From: Daucus carota subsp. sativus
Lineage: Eukaryota > Streptophyta > Magnoliopsida > Apiales > Apiaceae
Direction: 5' to 3'
NCBI RefSeq assembly: GCF_001625215.2
Contig: NC_030386.2
Location: 23,778,545-23,842,544 of the forward strand
Length of the DNA: 64,000 bases
Position numbers and translations under genes: made by a program. Of this stretch, positions 1-9,475 are shown in pieces (positions within the stretch are counted from its first letter, which is position 1; each line of letters starts with the position of its first letter). The notes beneath the pieces are model-generated. The model made no database searches. It had not been told where the DNA came from and saw only the letters and a list, made by a program, of their open reading frames with translations.

Positions 1-358
1 ACACTCCGTGTCTACGTCCACAGCGGAAGCTGAATACATAGCTGCTGGAAGTTGCTGTGCTCAAATCTTGTGGATGAGAAATCAACTACAAGATTATGGA
101 CTCATGTTGGATAAAATTCCGATTCTGTGTGATAACACGAGTGCCATTGCCATTGCCAACAATCCTGTTCAACACTCCCGGACAAAGCATATTGATATCA
201 GGTATCATTTCCTTCGCGAGCATGTCATGAATGGAACAGTAGAGTTACACTTTGTACCTACTGATCAACAAATTGCAGACATCTTCACTAAACCACTAGA
301 CGAATCCACTTTCTCTAGACTGGTTGGTGAACTTGGGATGTTAAATATGTCTAATTAA
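1..358 (+). CDS. pol: Copia polyprotein, C-terminal RNase H end (partial)
   Basis: The frame is already open at the window edge, so this is the tail of a longer polyprotein. It shows the copia RNase H signature STAEAEYIA, then CDNTSAI, the HSRTKHIDIRYHFLREHV block and the closing IADIFTKPL motif, followed by a TAA stop. RNase H degrades the RNA strand during reverse transcription in the virus-like particle. The 119 or so codons present carry no internal stop. Upstream catalytic domains are off the edge, so the state of the rest of pol is unknown. Confidence 0.9.
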   Translation, partial: HSVSTSTAEAEYIAAGSCCAQILWMRNQLQDYGLMLDKIPILCDNTSAIAIANNPVQHSRTKHIDIRYHFLREHVMNGTVELHFVPTDQQIADIFTKPLDESTFSRLVGELGMLNMSN

Positions 359-896
359 TTAGACAGGAAATAACTGCAATTTGTTCGTAAGTTCACAAGT
401 TTTAAAATGTCCATATTTTCAGGACTTGTGAATTTACAAAGTGCATCCAGTATTATACATAATTTTCTGATAATTAGTTTTAATTATTTGCCATGATTTA
501 TATGATCTGCATGATTCTATGTGATTATGTGATTAATTGCTAAGTGGTAGATATTTAGAATTAATTCTTTTGAATTATTTAAGTGCTTATATTCAATTAA
601 TGAATATTAGTGATTATTTAATTCATATTTTAATTATATTTGATTAATGGATTTGGAGCAATTCAAATTATGTTAAGTTGACCATTAATTAAATATTAAT
701 TAAAATATTTGCAGCATAATTTATTAAATATTTATTGACTGAATCTTGATTTAGTTAAAATGTATTTAATCTAATTGTGATATCAATTTGTTGGATTATT
801 TTGGATTTGATCAAAATTCGTTTAACAAATTGATATGTATTTTGGGAGAGTTTTTCCAGAAATTGTCTAAGTTCTGCAATGGTGAGTGGTAGTCAA

Positions 897-927
897 GCGC
901 AACATTTGACTTAGTCAAATGTTGCGC
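897..927. repeat. W-box palindrome 1
   Basis: Arm GCGCAACATTTGAC (897-910), a 3-nt spacer and the perfect reverse complement (914-927). Each arm contains TTGAC, the core of the WRKY-factor W-box, facing its partner across the spacer. Confidence 0.9.
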
Positions 928-962
928 CCGTGATAAGTCAGTATGTCTATATTAACAGCCGA

Positions 963-996
963 GCGCAACATTTGACCAAAAAGTCAAATGTTGCGC
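963..996. repeat. W-box palindrome 2
   Basis: The same 14-nt arm as at 897 (963-976) with a 6-nt spacer and the perfect reverse complement (983-996). Here the left arm is followed by C, giving the full TTGACC W-box. Confidence 0.9.
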
Positions 997-1677
997 CCCC
1001 AGTCATCTTATATGTATAGATATATTATCTTCTCAAAAATTTCGTTAAGTCAAGGGAAGTTGCGCCTCATACAGTACATGTATGAAGGGCAAACTTGTCA
1101 ATTCATATATTGCGCCACTCTCTGTTATCTGTGTCCAGTATGAGGGGCATTTACGTCTTTTCACATGTTGCGCTCCTCACCACTCAGTACACATATATAC
1201 TTCACTTAGCTATTTCTTTTCTAATATCTGTTTTATATACACATATACATACAAACGAAAACCTCTCCACTGTCTCTTTTGAAAACTCGAAATCGAGTTT
1301 TTGAATCAAACATATCTCTCTAAATACTTGTCCATTTCCGATTCTGAGACTTGTTTTGGAATCACCTCGTCAAGATCTTTCAATACATACCAGATTCACA
1401 ACGATCCGTGATCGTTTTTAGTAAGGGCTTTTCGAGACTTTACGAATTCCAGGACAGATTTTCACGTAATTTTAGCATCGATAATTTTCGAAACCGATAC
1501 CATTATTCTTAGAATTTCAAGGAGTATCACATACTTTAATTTCATCAAAATCTGAAATTCTTGGAATTAGGGTTTTTCGGAGCGTTATTAATTAATTATT
1601 TTCGTGACATTAGGTGAATATTTGTTCGTGTTTATTCGTGAAACAAAATTTATAATCATTTTTAATTTTAATTAAAA

Positions 1678-4600
1678 ATGGCTGCAAATTTTGATATTCC
1701 GAAAACAAATTTCACTATTGTTGAAAATAATAATTTAATTACGCAAGCGAATTATCGACGCTGGGTTCGTTACATGTCAGAATTTTCTTTTGCTAGGTTT
1801 GCTATGACAGAATCAGTTAACCTTAACAAATCTCTTCTACGAGAGTTTTTGTCTTCTCTTTCTGTTATAAATGCAGGACAAGTACTTGGACTTACTTGCA
1901 CAATTCAGGGACGTACACTTTCTATCACTGAGAATACCCTGAACACTGCACTCCAGCTACCTACAGAGAATTTTGAAGCTGTTCCTGACAGAGCTGAACG
2001 AACTAATTTTTTCTATGCTATCCACTGTCAGAGGGAGCCAAATGGTGATCTTCCAGCGAAGATGTATGTCAAGCACCTACCTAGGGAATGGAATTTCTTC
2101 TTTAATTCCATCTCCCATGTGTTTGCCCCTAAAACTGGAGGATTCCATGGGATTACCAACTTCAATCAGGAGATTGGGATTGCCATTGCTCAAAACTCAA
2201 GAATCAATCTGGGACATCTGATTATGGGAGCTTTTCAGGACTCTCTGAGGAAGAACAGACATGTACTTCTATATCCTCGTTTCTTCCAGATTGTGCTGAA
2301 TCAAATGCTGACACCTGCTGAACGTGCTGTCTATCCAAATATAGACAATGTCATCTGTTCCTTCATGACTACAAGGGTGATATCAATGCTGGAGAATCAT
2401 CAAGGGTACACCAACAATGAACCAGTGGTGATCACTGAGGCCATGCAAGCATTTCTGAATCAAAATGTGCCTCCACCACCAATTCAACATGTTGCTGCCC
2501 CTGTTGTTGCTGAAGAAGTCCCTGAAGCACAAGATGAACCAATCCCTGAGCCACTCATTCAAGAAAACATTCCTGAGGCTCAAAATATTCCTGTAGAGGA
2601 AGAAGTGATTGTGGAAGATGCTGCAGATGACTCCTCTGAAGCTAATGATCAATCTGATGGAGAGGATTCACTACAGGACAACTCTACTGACTCTGAGGAT
2701 GAAGCAAATAGTCCTGTACAATCCACTGTAGCTGCACCAACGGATGATGTAATGGTGGATGTTGATGAACTTTTCTCTAACACTTACAATCCACTGCTAC
2801 AGTCAGGTATTCCTTCTGACTCTGACAACTTGTCCTTTGATGCACCTGATTGGGTTCAGAATCTTTGGGATTCCAATCAGCTTTCACCACCTCTCACACG
2901 TGCCAGTGAATTTGAAATCCCCCAAATTCATAACCAAGGCACCACTTCCCAAATACCTGAAGCAGAAACATCTCAACCCCTCAGCCAACCACTTCAAATA
3001 ATTGAGAGCGAGGGAGTAAGTGCCTTTAGTGCACCACATAAGGAGGTTGTTTCTGAATCTGCAGCTCTGTCTCCTTGTCAGGAAAGGAGAATAGAACCTG
3101 AGACAACTGCAGATATGTCTATTTCTTCACCACCTCAGCCAAATTCTATTCCAATGCACAGTGAGGTTGCACACACAGTTGAGGAATTGACGGTTGCGAA
3201 CACTTTGTCGTCCATGTCAGGGATAGACACTGTTGTTTCTGATCCTTTTCAGGGTCAAGTGCCTTCACAGGCTTCTGGGGGAAACTTGGATGACATGCCA
3301 CTTTCTACATCCTTGTCTACCCCCCTGGGAGGAACATTCCCAGATCCTTCAAAGGACTCTTCACCTCTCGAAGGTGAACGGCAATCTGTTTCTGAGCCCT
3401 TCGTATCAGGAAGTGTGCCAGTTATAGAGGACTTGTCACAAAGTCTTTCGCCGTCAAAGGCAGTTGTGGGAAACCAGGGTGCTTCGCCAATTCAAGGATC
3501 AAATCCTTCGAGCCCTGTGTCTACCCACCCTGAGATTCCAACTCAGGATCCAACTAAGGACTCACTACCTTCGAGTAGTTGGCAACTTGTTTCTTATGAC
3601 TCAGATTCATCTGACGAGGAAACTGAGGACGAAGGCTCACGAACCTTCATTGCACCTTCTGTGACCTCTCTAGAAGAGGCTAAGAAGATTTCTTCTGCAG
3701 GTACATCTAAAGATGCTGGAATGTCTTTGAATGAGAGGGAAACACCAACAGAACTTGATATACAGAAACCCTCTGACCCACTGAGTGCTCTAGCTTTGAG
3801 TGAAACGAGAGAAACACCTACAGAACGCACTAGTGAGAACCCAACTGCCAAACCTACACCACTTCCAACTGTATCTGTGACAGAATTTGAAGCTCTGAAA
3901 TTCAAAGTTCAACATCTTGAAGCTGAAAATCTTGTTCTACGGGAGGAGTTGGTGGAGATTAAGTCTACTATGGAACAAAGGTTGGCTGCACTTGAAGCTA
4001 AATTGCTGGCATCTCAAACTTCCAGAGAGGATTACTCAACTGAGGGGGAGAGAGCAGCAGAAAAAGCTAAAGGAAAAAGGGTGATAACAGGGGTGTCTGA
4101 AGAACTGATTGATTCTGCTCTTAGGCATCAATTCAGTTACAGTCATGATGAATACATCCCTGAGTTTGTGGATGATAGGGTGATAAGAATGGTTGGTGCT
4201 GAGAATGATGAGTTGGAGGAAGGAGAAATCCCAGACAATGAAGTCTTTGCTGATGAACTTGCATATCATAATGACATCTTCCCTCCTCAAGAATTTGAAA
4301 TTGCTAATCCACAAGACATTGCTGAAGTTTCTAAGGATTATGCTGAGCAAAGGAGAGTAAGGGAGAAGTTAGAAAATCAGAGACGGATTCGAAGGGAAAG
4401 GAGACTTGCCAACTTACATAAAGATGGAGCTGAATGGGATGCTGCTAGATCAGTGTTTGACTTTCCAGAGGTCACTCAAGAAAACAATGATGACGAGGTG
4501 AAAGATATCTTTGACTCCTTCAGGAACAATTACAAGGACTTACATGATTATCACGAGGTGTTAAATGATATCATTTCTACTGTGTCTGTTGCTGTGCTTC

Positions 4601-5613
4601 CCAGAAGAGGATGGATGGTAAACATGTCATTTGAGCTACAAAGAGAAGGCCATGGACTCAAGCATGTGTCAAGTCAGTTTCTCAGAGATCTATCTTTAAC
4701 TGAGCTGTTTGTGGTAAGAAACAAGATCATCTCTACCGGCAGAAAGCATAATGAAGTATTCAGAGATATGGTGGAAGAATGGATCACTGATATTGGAGTT
4801 GAAATTCATGACAAGCCCTCAGTTATTAAGTACTTCAAGGATGGTATGATTCAGAGTATTGGACTCACTGATGAAGCACTATCAACATACAATCCTCGTA
4901 TACTGAAATATCTGGAAGCTCAAGTCAGGGAGAAGTGCTCAAGGACTAGCAAGGGAAGACTAACTGCTGAATTGTTATATGCTTATCGTCTGAACTTTGC
5001 TGCTCTGAGAGATTTAGACTTATCAGCCATCAATCGTCAACCACCATATCCACTGCCTCCACTCAATCCTGAAATTCCAGAAAATCCAAAAGCACCTGTT
5101 GTAACATACAATCCTACATCTGTGATATTCAAAAAGAAGAAAGACTCTGAGGCCACTGCTATACCTCTGACAGAAATTGGAAAGTTCTCTTCCAAAAGAA
5201 TCATTCGTGCTGTTGCTGCTGTCAAGTTATCAGTTGTGAAAGAAGATAAGAGTGTGCTTAAAGATTTAATTGATCTTCTGGAGATAAGGAAAGCTGTAGA
5301 GACTGTCCATAACACTTCAAGGGTTCGTGCTCATCCATCAAGAATCATCATGAAAATTGAAGGGATGGAGATGAATGTCACCTTTAAGAAGTTGAAGAAA
5401 ATGGTTCATGTCCAGACATTAGAGAAGATGAAGAAGAATCTAGAGCAACCTCCACCTGAGAACACACTGGAGCAAGTGGCACTGAGTACCATCACTGCTA
5501 GGATTGAAGAAATTGAGAGCAAGCTCACTCAGAAGAAAGAGGAGGAAGCTGCAAAGAGGAAAGCAGAGCAGAAGCTGATTAATGCAAGAGCCAAGAAACC
5601 AAGGAAAGATTAG
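1678..5613 (+). CDS. Additional retrotransposon ORF, 1311 aa (env-like position, function unknown)
   Basis: A single open frame begins at an ATG preceded by an AT-rich leader. Residues 1 to about 215 form a globular-looking domain rich in aromatic and hydrophobic residues. Residues about 260-730 are low-complexity, rich in Ser, Pro, Glu and Asp. A strong heptad-type coiled coil lies around 735-785, followed by a charged region and a lysine/glutamate-rich C-terminal tail (about 1270-1311). No signal peptide or convincing membrane span is visible, so calling it an envelope protein would rest on position only. Its location between pol and the 3' LTR matches extra ORFs of Sireviruses. An open frame of this length suggests recent selection or recent amplification. 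Five to six shorter frames overlapping it on both strands are shadows. Confidence 0.75.
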   Translation: MAANFDIPKTNFTIVENNNLITQANYRRWVRYMSEFSFARFAMTESVNLNKSLLREFLSSLSVINAGQVLGLTCTIQGRTLSITENTLNTALQLPTENFEAVPDRAERTNFFYAIHCQREPNGDLPAKMYVKHLPREWNFFFNSISHVFAPKTGGFHGITNFNQEIGIAIAQNSRINLGHLIMGAFQDSLRKNRHVLLYPRFFQIVLNQMLTPAERAVYPNIDNVICSFMTTRVISMLENHQGYTNNEPVVITEAMQAFLNQNVPPPPIQHVAAPVVAEEVPEAQDEPIPEPLIQENIPEAQNIPVEEEVIVEDAADDSSEANDQSDGEDSLQDNSTDSEDEANSPVQSTVAAPTDDVMVDVDELFSNTYNPLLQSGIPSDSDNLSFDAPDWVQNLWDSNQLSPPLTRASEFEIPQIHNQGTTSQIPEAETSQPLSQPLQIIESEGVSAFSAPHKEVVSESAALSPCQERRIEPETTADMSISSPPQPNSIPMHSEVAHTVEELTVANTLSSMSGIDTVVSDPFQGQVPSQASGGNLDDMPLSTSLSTPLGGTFPDPSKDSSPLEGERQSVSEPFVSGSVPVIEDLSQSLSPSKAVVGNQGASPIQGSNPSSPVSTHPEIPTQDPTKDSLPSSSWQLVSYDSDSSDEETEDEGSRTFIAPSVTSLEEAKKISSAGTSKDAGMSLNERETPTELDIQKPSDPLSALALSETRETPTERTSENPTAKPTPLPTVSVTEFEALKFKVQHLEAENLVLREELVEIKSTMEQRLAALEAKLLASQTSREDYSTEGERAAEKAKGKRVITGVSEELIDSALRHQFSYSHDEYIPEFVDDRVIRMVGAENDELEEGEIPDNEVFADELAYHNDIFPPQEFEIANPQDIAEVSKDYAEQRRVREKLENQRRIRRERRLANLHKDGAEWDAARSVFDFPEVTQENNDDEVKDIFDSFRNNYKDLHDYHEVLNDIISTVSVAVLPRRGWMVNMSFELQREGHGLKHVSSQFLRDLSLTELFVVRNKIISTGRKHNEVFRDMVEEWITDIGVEIHDKPSVIKYFKDGMIQSIGLTDEALSTYNPRILKYLEAQVREKCSRTSKGRLTAELLYAYRLNFAALRDLDLSAINRQPPYPLPPLNPEIPENPKAPVVTYNPTSVIFKKKKDSEATAIPLTEIGKFSSKRIIRAVAAVKLSVVKEDKSVLKDLIDLLEIRKAVETVHNTSRVRAHPSRIIMKIEGMEMNVTFKKLKKMVHVQTLEKMKKNLEQPPPENTLEQVALSTITARIEEIESKLTQKKEEEAAKRKAEQKLINARAKKPRKD

Positions 5614-5785
5614 TTCAGGCTAGAGGAACAATGGCTGCTTGTATTTACTTTTGATTTCTGGAAAATGTAAGATATAATCCAGACTGTACTTAGTATTATT
5701 TCCTGTTTAAAATAGTATGCTTTTTCATTATGTCAGTTGAGTTATCCTCTTAAAGGATTTGCTTGTCGAACTCTAACAATCAAAT

Positions 5786-5795
5786 AGGGGGAGAT
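5786..5795 (+). other. Polypurine tract of the retroelement
   Basis: The purine run AGGGGGAGA sits immediately before the LTR start TGTAAAG. This is the usual primer site for plus-strand synthesis in plant copia elements. Confidence 0.8.
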
Positions 5796-6449
5796 TGTAA
5801 AGCATAATGTAACGTAACTGTAATTACGATAACTCAACTCAACGAAAGACAGGAAACAATACGTAAGTATAATACAGGAATCTACAGGTTGGAGATTCGA
5901 TACGAACAGACAAAGACAATCAAGATATGTGAGACGAGCATCCGTCCACTGAAAGAAGTTCATTAATATGTTCAAGCCTCAGTGAAGAATAAAGTTCAAT
6001 GTGTCTGCTATCAAGGTTGCCTGAAGGTCAAGTATCAAAGACCAGAAGATTCCAGTATATTTGATTTGATTATTTATAATCAAATTTATCGAAGCAACAT
6101 CTAACCCGGAATGACTGATCAAGTATATTATCAAGCAAAGGATTCAAAGAATTATTTCAGTTCGAGTCGTTCGTGAACCAGACCAGTGCACAGGACGTCA
6201 GGACATACGAAAGTATTCAGTGGATTCGATCAACGGATTAATTGATCAAGTCAATCGAGCTTCTGTTGAAATTAAAATTAAAATATACGTATGGATATAT
6301 ATTTATATATGTGGCATTAATTGATAATTTCTTGAATAAGCAATTAATTCAAGTTATTAATAAATCAATTAATAATATATATATACATATAAATATACAT
6401 ATGTATATATTTCTTTTAAAAGTAAAAATATAGTCAAGCATCAAGAGGA

Positions 6450-6770
6450 GCGCAACTGTTGACTCAAGTCAACTATTGTTACTTAGAATATTTTCTAAGT
6501 ACTGGTACAGTGAAGTGGTTGTTCTAGCGCAAGGTTTGACCAAGTCAAAACCTGCGCTAGAATTCTTCACTTTGAGAGACTAAGTCACTTTACAGTAGAA
6601 GGATAACACTGAAGAAGCGCAACATTTGACCCGGTCAAATGTTGCGCCTCTACACTTAATCCCCTTGGCGCAACTTTCACCCCTTGAAGTTTTCTCCAAG
6701 TACAAACTCAAGAGGACACTGTATAATGAATGTTGAAGCGCAACATTTGACCAAAAGTCAAATGTTGCGC
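6450..6770. repeat. Cluster of four W-box palindromes in LTR U3
   Basis: Perfect 14-nt-arm palindromes lie at 6617-6647 (spacer CCG) and 6738-6770 (spacer CAAAA), with the same arm as at 897 and 963. A 17-nt-arm version with two mismatches lies at 6524-6560, and a decayed one begins at 6450. All contain inward-facing TTGAC cores. They lie 230-550 bp upstream of the LTR TATA box. Confidence 0.85.
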
Positions 6771-6995
6771 CTCCTCTTCATGCACTCCCCTTCTCTCAAT
6801 TTACTTAGATTTATTCTAAGTGAAGGCAATGCAGTAAGTGGTGATTGAAGCGCAACTTTGTTATATATATATATACAAATATATATGTATATCAAGTTGG
6901 CGCCACTTCCTGCATACATTTGGAGTTAGACTTATTTTTATAAAACGAAGTCGTCCAGGACGAACTCGTTAACCATGGTTAGTTGTTGGAAAGCC

Positions 6996-7003
6996 TATAA
7001 ATA
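6996..7003 (+). promoter_or_regulatory. LTR TATA box
   Basis: TATAAATA preceded by a GC-containing flank and followed about 30 bp later by a CA-rich start region. It is the best core promoter candidate in the LTR. Confidence 0.6.
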
Positions 7004-7325
7004 GAGGTTGATGTTTTCATTTGAAAACAACTACACACTTTGTAAGTGCACACACTATACACGTTCTCGAGAGTTCAATTAGAAGATCGTATTTATCGAG
7101 AGTTTGTAATAGAGTGATTGTAGTCTCTGCAGCCGACACTTGTGTTGGAATTTGTAGCACCCGAGGATTATTTCTAATACAAGAATATTCCCCGACTTGC
7201 TGGAGTTATTTATTTACGATTGATTTAACATGGACCTAAACAAAGATTATCCGCAATTAAATTAAATCGAAGAAAATTGGTACGACGTATTCAACCCCCC
7301 CTTCTACGTCTGATTGGACCTAACA

Positions 7326-8211
7326 TTTAGAAACCTACCATTGAACTATATTTTTTTTTGTCACTAATGTTAGGTTCAGATATTTTTTGTAACTAACGTT
7401 AGGTTCAGATTTAATTATTAACACTATGTAATTCTTTTTAACATTATTAAAATATAGTAGTAGTCTGCTGTATAATGGTGATCTGATATGTGCCTCTATC
7501 TTTATATGTAGTACTCCATATGTGTACTAGGTAGTTTATCTTGGAAGACGAGAGTTTAAATTTTTTTACTCAGAATTTTTTTACCTAGGGCACATATAGA
7601 TGACTATATCACCATAATATTGCAGACTACCACTGTATTGTTATAATGCTAAAAAAATAACATATTATTAGTAATCAAATCAAAATTTAACGTTGTGATC
7701 AAAAAAATCTAATTTTTTTTGAAGAAAAAATAAAATCCAACGTTTTTTTTGAAGAACAAAAAACCAACGTTAAATTCAAACGTTAAATTTTATTCAGAAA
7801 AAATAAAATAAAATAATTTTTGAAACCAAAATTTTTAGGAGTCTATAAAGTATAGTTTCGTGACTTTTTCTTAAAAAAAATTTTCTTTTTTTGAATAAAA
7901 ATTTTAACATCAAACTTTTATTCAAAGAAAAAAAATTTTAAAAATATATTATGGAACTCTACTTTAAATGAGCGTGGAAAAACGTGTCAAAAAATAACGT
8001 AAAGAAATGAGGGGGGCAGAGGAAGTATAAAGATATAGACACATATCAGATCACCATAATATTGCAGATTAACACTATATTTTAATAATGTTAGAAAGAA
8101 TAACATAGTGTTAATAATCAAATGCGAACCTAACGTTAGTGATAAAAAAAATCTGAACCTAACATTAGTGACAAAAAATGAAAAAATCATAGTTCAGTGG
8201 TAGGTTTCTAA
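7326..8211. mobile_element. Fold-back DNA element, left arm truncated by the retroelement
   Basis: The first 55 bp after the LTR (TTTAGAAACCTACCATTGAA...) are repeated in inverse orientation at about 8150-8211. Inner blocks also pair: the block at 7480-7520 with that at 8020-8060. An extra direct copy of the right inner block lies at 7590-7690. No transposase frame is present. The left arm begins exactly at the LTR boundary, while the right side continues in unpaired sequence past 8211. This suggests that the outer left end lies beyond the retroelement, outside the window. Confidence 0.65.
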
Positions 8212-8264
8212 ATAAATAATAAGTTGGGTGGCAAAAAAATCTATTTTCCCTTTTACATACTATA

Positions 8265-8475
8265 GAAATAGTTCGGGTGATTAAAATTATTGCTCCTGGC
8301 TTAAAATAAACAACTGAGATGGAAGTTAGAATCAGGTTAGGACTTATAAATGATTAAAATGTTTGAAAAAATAAAAAGTCATGAGACAAAAATTAGTATT
8401 CTCAACTTCTTATAAATATTTCTTGACTTTTTACGCAAACAGTACGAATAAGTGCTTTCTATATATATGCTGAGT
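8265..8475. mobile_element. Decayed MITE, family A
   Basis: The block shares an ordered set of words (acttataaatgattaaaatg, a Cttcttataa...tttcttgact piece and ttttacgcaaacagtacgaa) with the copies at 39681-39927 and 55275-55542. Its ends are eroded and no target duplication is visible. Confidence 0.45.
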
Positions 8476-9290
8476 ATAACACCATTTAAAAGAGTAAAAG
8501 TGAATCATAATATATTATTTATAAAGATCGAGAACCATGTGTTACAAAAATATAAAATATCAGCTAAAAATATAAATATAAATATTTCATGACTAGCTAT
8601 GAATATTTGATGATGTCATATGACGTAATAATACGTAATAAAATTATATAATGAAATATATATATACATATTTGTGTGTGTGTAAGTGATTCTGGTGTAT
8701 TATTAGTGCGTTACCAAACCGTATTGCACCTATTTTTAGTTCAATTTTTTTTTTTTAAATTATCAAATTTGAATTTAACAGCTATGAACATTAATATTTA
8801 TATTTAAATTTTACTGAAAATTCAAAAATATTTTAAGTATGAATTGAATTTTTAAAACTCCATGCCAACCCTGCCCGCTCACTCACCTCCACTTGTCTCA
8901 CATATTGTGGCCACATGTATTTTGATAATCCAAAGAAATGCTATTTCAAGAAAAGTAAAAGGAAGCAATAAATTTGCTAAAAGCAGGCGAAAGATATTTA
9001 TTTGGGACTGCACTCACTCGGTCTAACAAATAAATCTTAGCATCGTCACTTTACTGTGAAACAAGTATAGAGACGAAGAAACAAAATTTCACCGTGAAAA
9101 GCCACGTGTCAGGCAGAAAACAACTATGAGTAAAGAATCGACGGTGATATTCACACACAGTGCCACAGAATCATCACTTTCTTCTTTCCATTACAAAAAA
9201 GATCAGTCATACACACACATATATATACGTACACGTGTTTCCCCCAAATTTGAAAGCACGAGTAGTGTTAGGGTTAGGGTTAGGGTTTAA
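8476..9290 (+). promoter_or_regulatory. Upstream region and 5' leader of the MADS-box gene
   Basis: There is no coding frame here. Two G-boxes, CACGTG at 9103-9108 (inside CCACGTGTC, an ABRE-like context) and at 9232-9237, lie within 190 bp of the start codon. A TTAGGG repeat immediately precedes the ATG. A purine/pyrimidine run and TATATATACGTA near 9220-9231 could serve as a core promoter. The factors that bind are not known; the motifs are seen directly and their roles are inferred. Confidence 0.5.
9268..9288 (+). promoter_or_regulatory. Telo-box / TTAGGG triple repeat next to the MADS start codon
   Basis: Three TTAGGG units followed by TTT end two bases before the ATG. The last unit forms the complement of the telo-box AAACCCTAA. 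In plants, telo-boxes in 5' regions are bound by TRB proteins and are linked to Polycomb recruitment. This is relevant because FLC-type MADS genes are classic Polycomb targets. Confidence 0.7.
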
Positions 9291-9475
9291 ATGGGAAGAC
9301 GAAAGGTTGAATTGAAGAAGATCGAAGACAAGGCGAATCGACAAGTGACATTTTCGAAGCGACGGCCAGGATTGATCAAGAAGGCTAAGGAGCTTTCGAT
9401 TCTGTGCGATGTGGATGTTGCTGTGCATATTTTCACTAGCCGTGACAAGATGTATGAGTTCCACAGCGGTGAAAG
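9291..9475 (+). CDS. MADS-box gene exon 1 (MADS domain)
   Basis: The 185-bp exon encodes [20 protein letters not shown] followed by [20 protein letters not shown] and VDVAVHIF, and ends at AAAG|GTACA. 185 bp is the usual first coding exon of MIKC genes. Three departures from the family consensus are seen: Pro in KRRPG (Asn or Ser is usual), TSRD instead of SSRG, and His in VAVHIF. These touch the DNA-contact helix region and the beta strand, and could mean divergence or relaxed selection. Confidence 0.92.

Larger units (their letters stand above)
359..1677 (+). promoter_or_regulatory. Spacer between pol and the extra ORF, possible internal promoter/leader
   Basis: This 1.3 kb contains no credible coding frame. 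The first 500 bp are AT-rich. From about 890 to 1180 it holds two perfect palindromes with 14-nt arms (897-927 and 963-996) and several half-sites ending in GTTGCGC. The same palindromes recur upstream of the TATA box in the 3' LTR of this element. TATA-like stretches lie near 1192-1200 and 1231-1245. Sharing of motifs with LTR U3 suggests a separate promoter for the downstream ORF. That is inference; the region could equally be a leader that is spliced from a full-length transcript. Confidence 0.4.
1..7325 (+). mobile_element. 3' part of a Sirevirus-like Ty1/copia LTR retrotransposon
   Basis: The order seen is the C-terminal end of pol (RNase H), a 1.3 kb spacer, a large additional ORF, a polypurine tract and a long LTR. 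The 5' LTR, gag, integrase and reverse transcriptase lie outside the window. An extra ORF between pol and the 3' LTR is known from the Sirevirus lineage of plant copia elements, and the wording of the RNase H end (CDNTSAI...HSRTKHIDIR) fits that lineage. The element stops at 7325, where a fold-back element begins in mid-arm. Target duplication cannot be checked because the 5' end is missing. Confidence 0.85.
5796..7325 (+). repeat. 3' LTR (1530 bp)
   Basis: It starts TGTAAAGC directly after the polypurine tract and ends CTAACA, a TG...CA-type terminus. The U3 part contains a cluster of inverted repeats (6450-6770) and the run of AT repeats near 6870. A TATA box, TATAAATA, lies at 6996-7003 behind the conserved-looking AAGCC, which would put transcript initiation near 7025-7035. 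No partner LTR is in the window to measure its age. Confidence 0.8.

Noticed and set aside
2383..5315. Minus-strand frames of 77-104 codons opposite the 1311-codon ORF
   Set aside because: They are antisense shadows of a long plus-strand frame, with no known motif and no plant-gene features.
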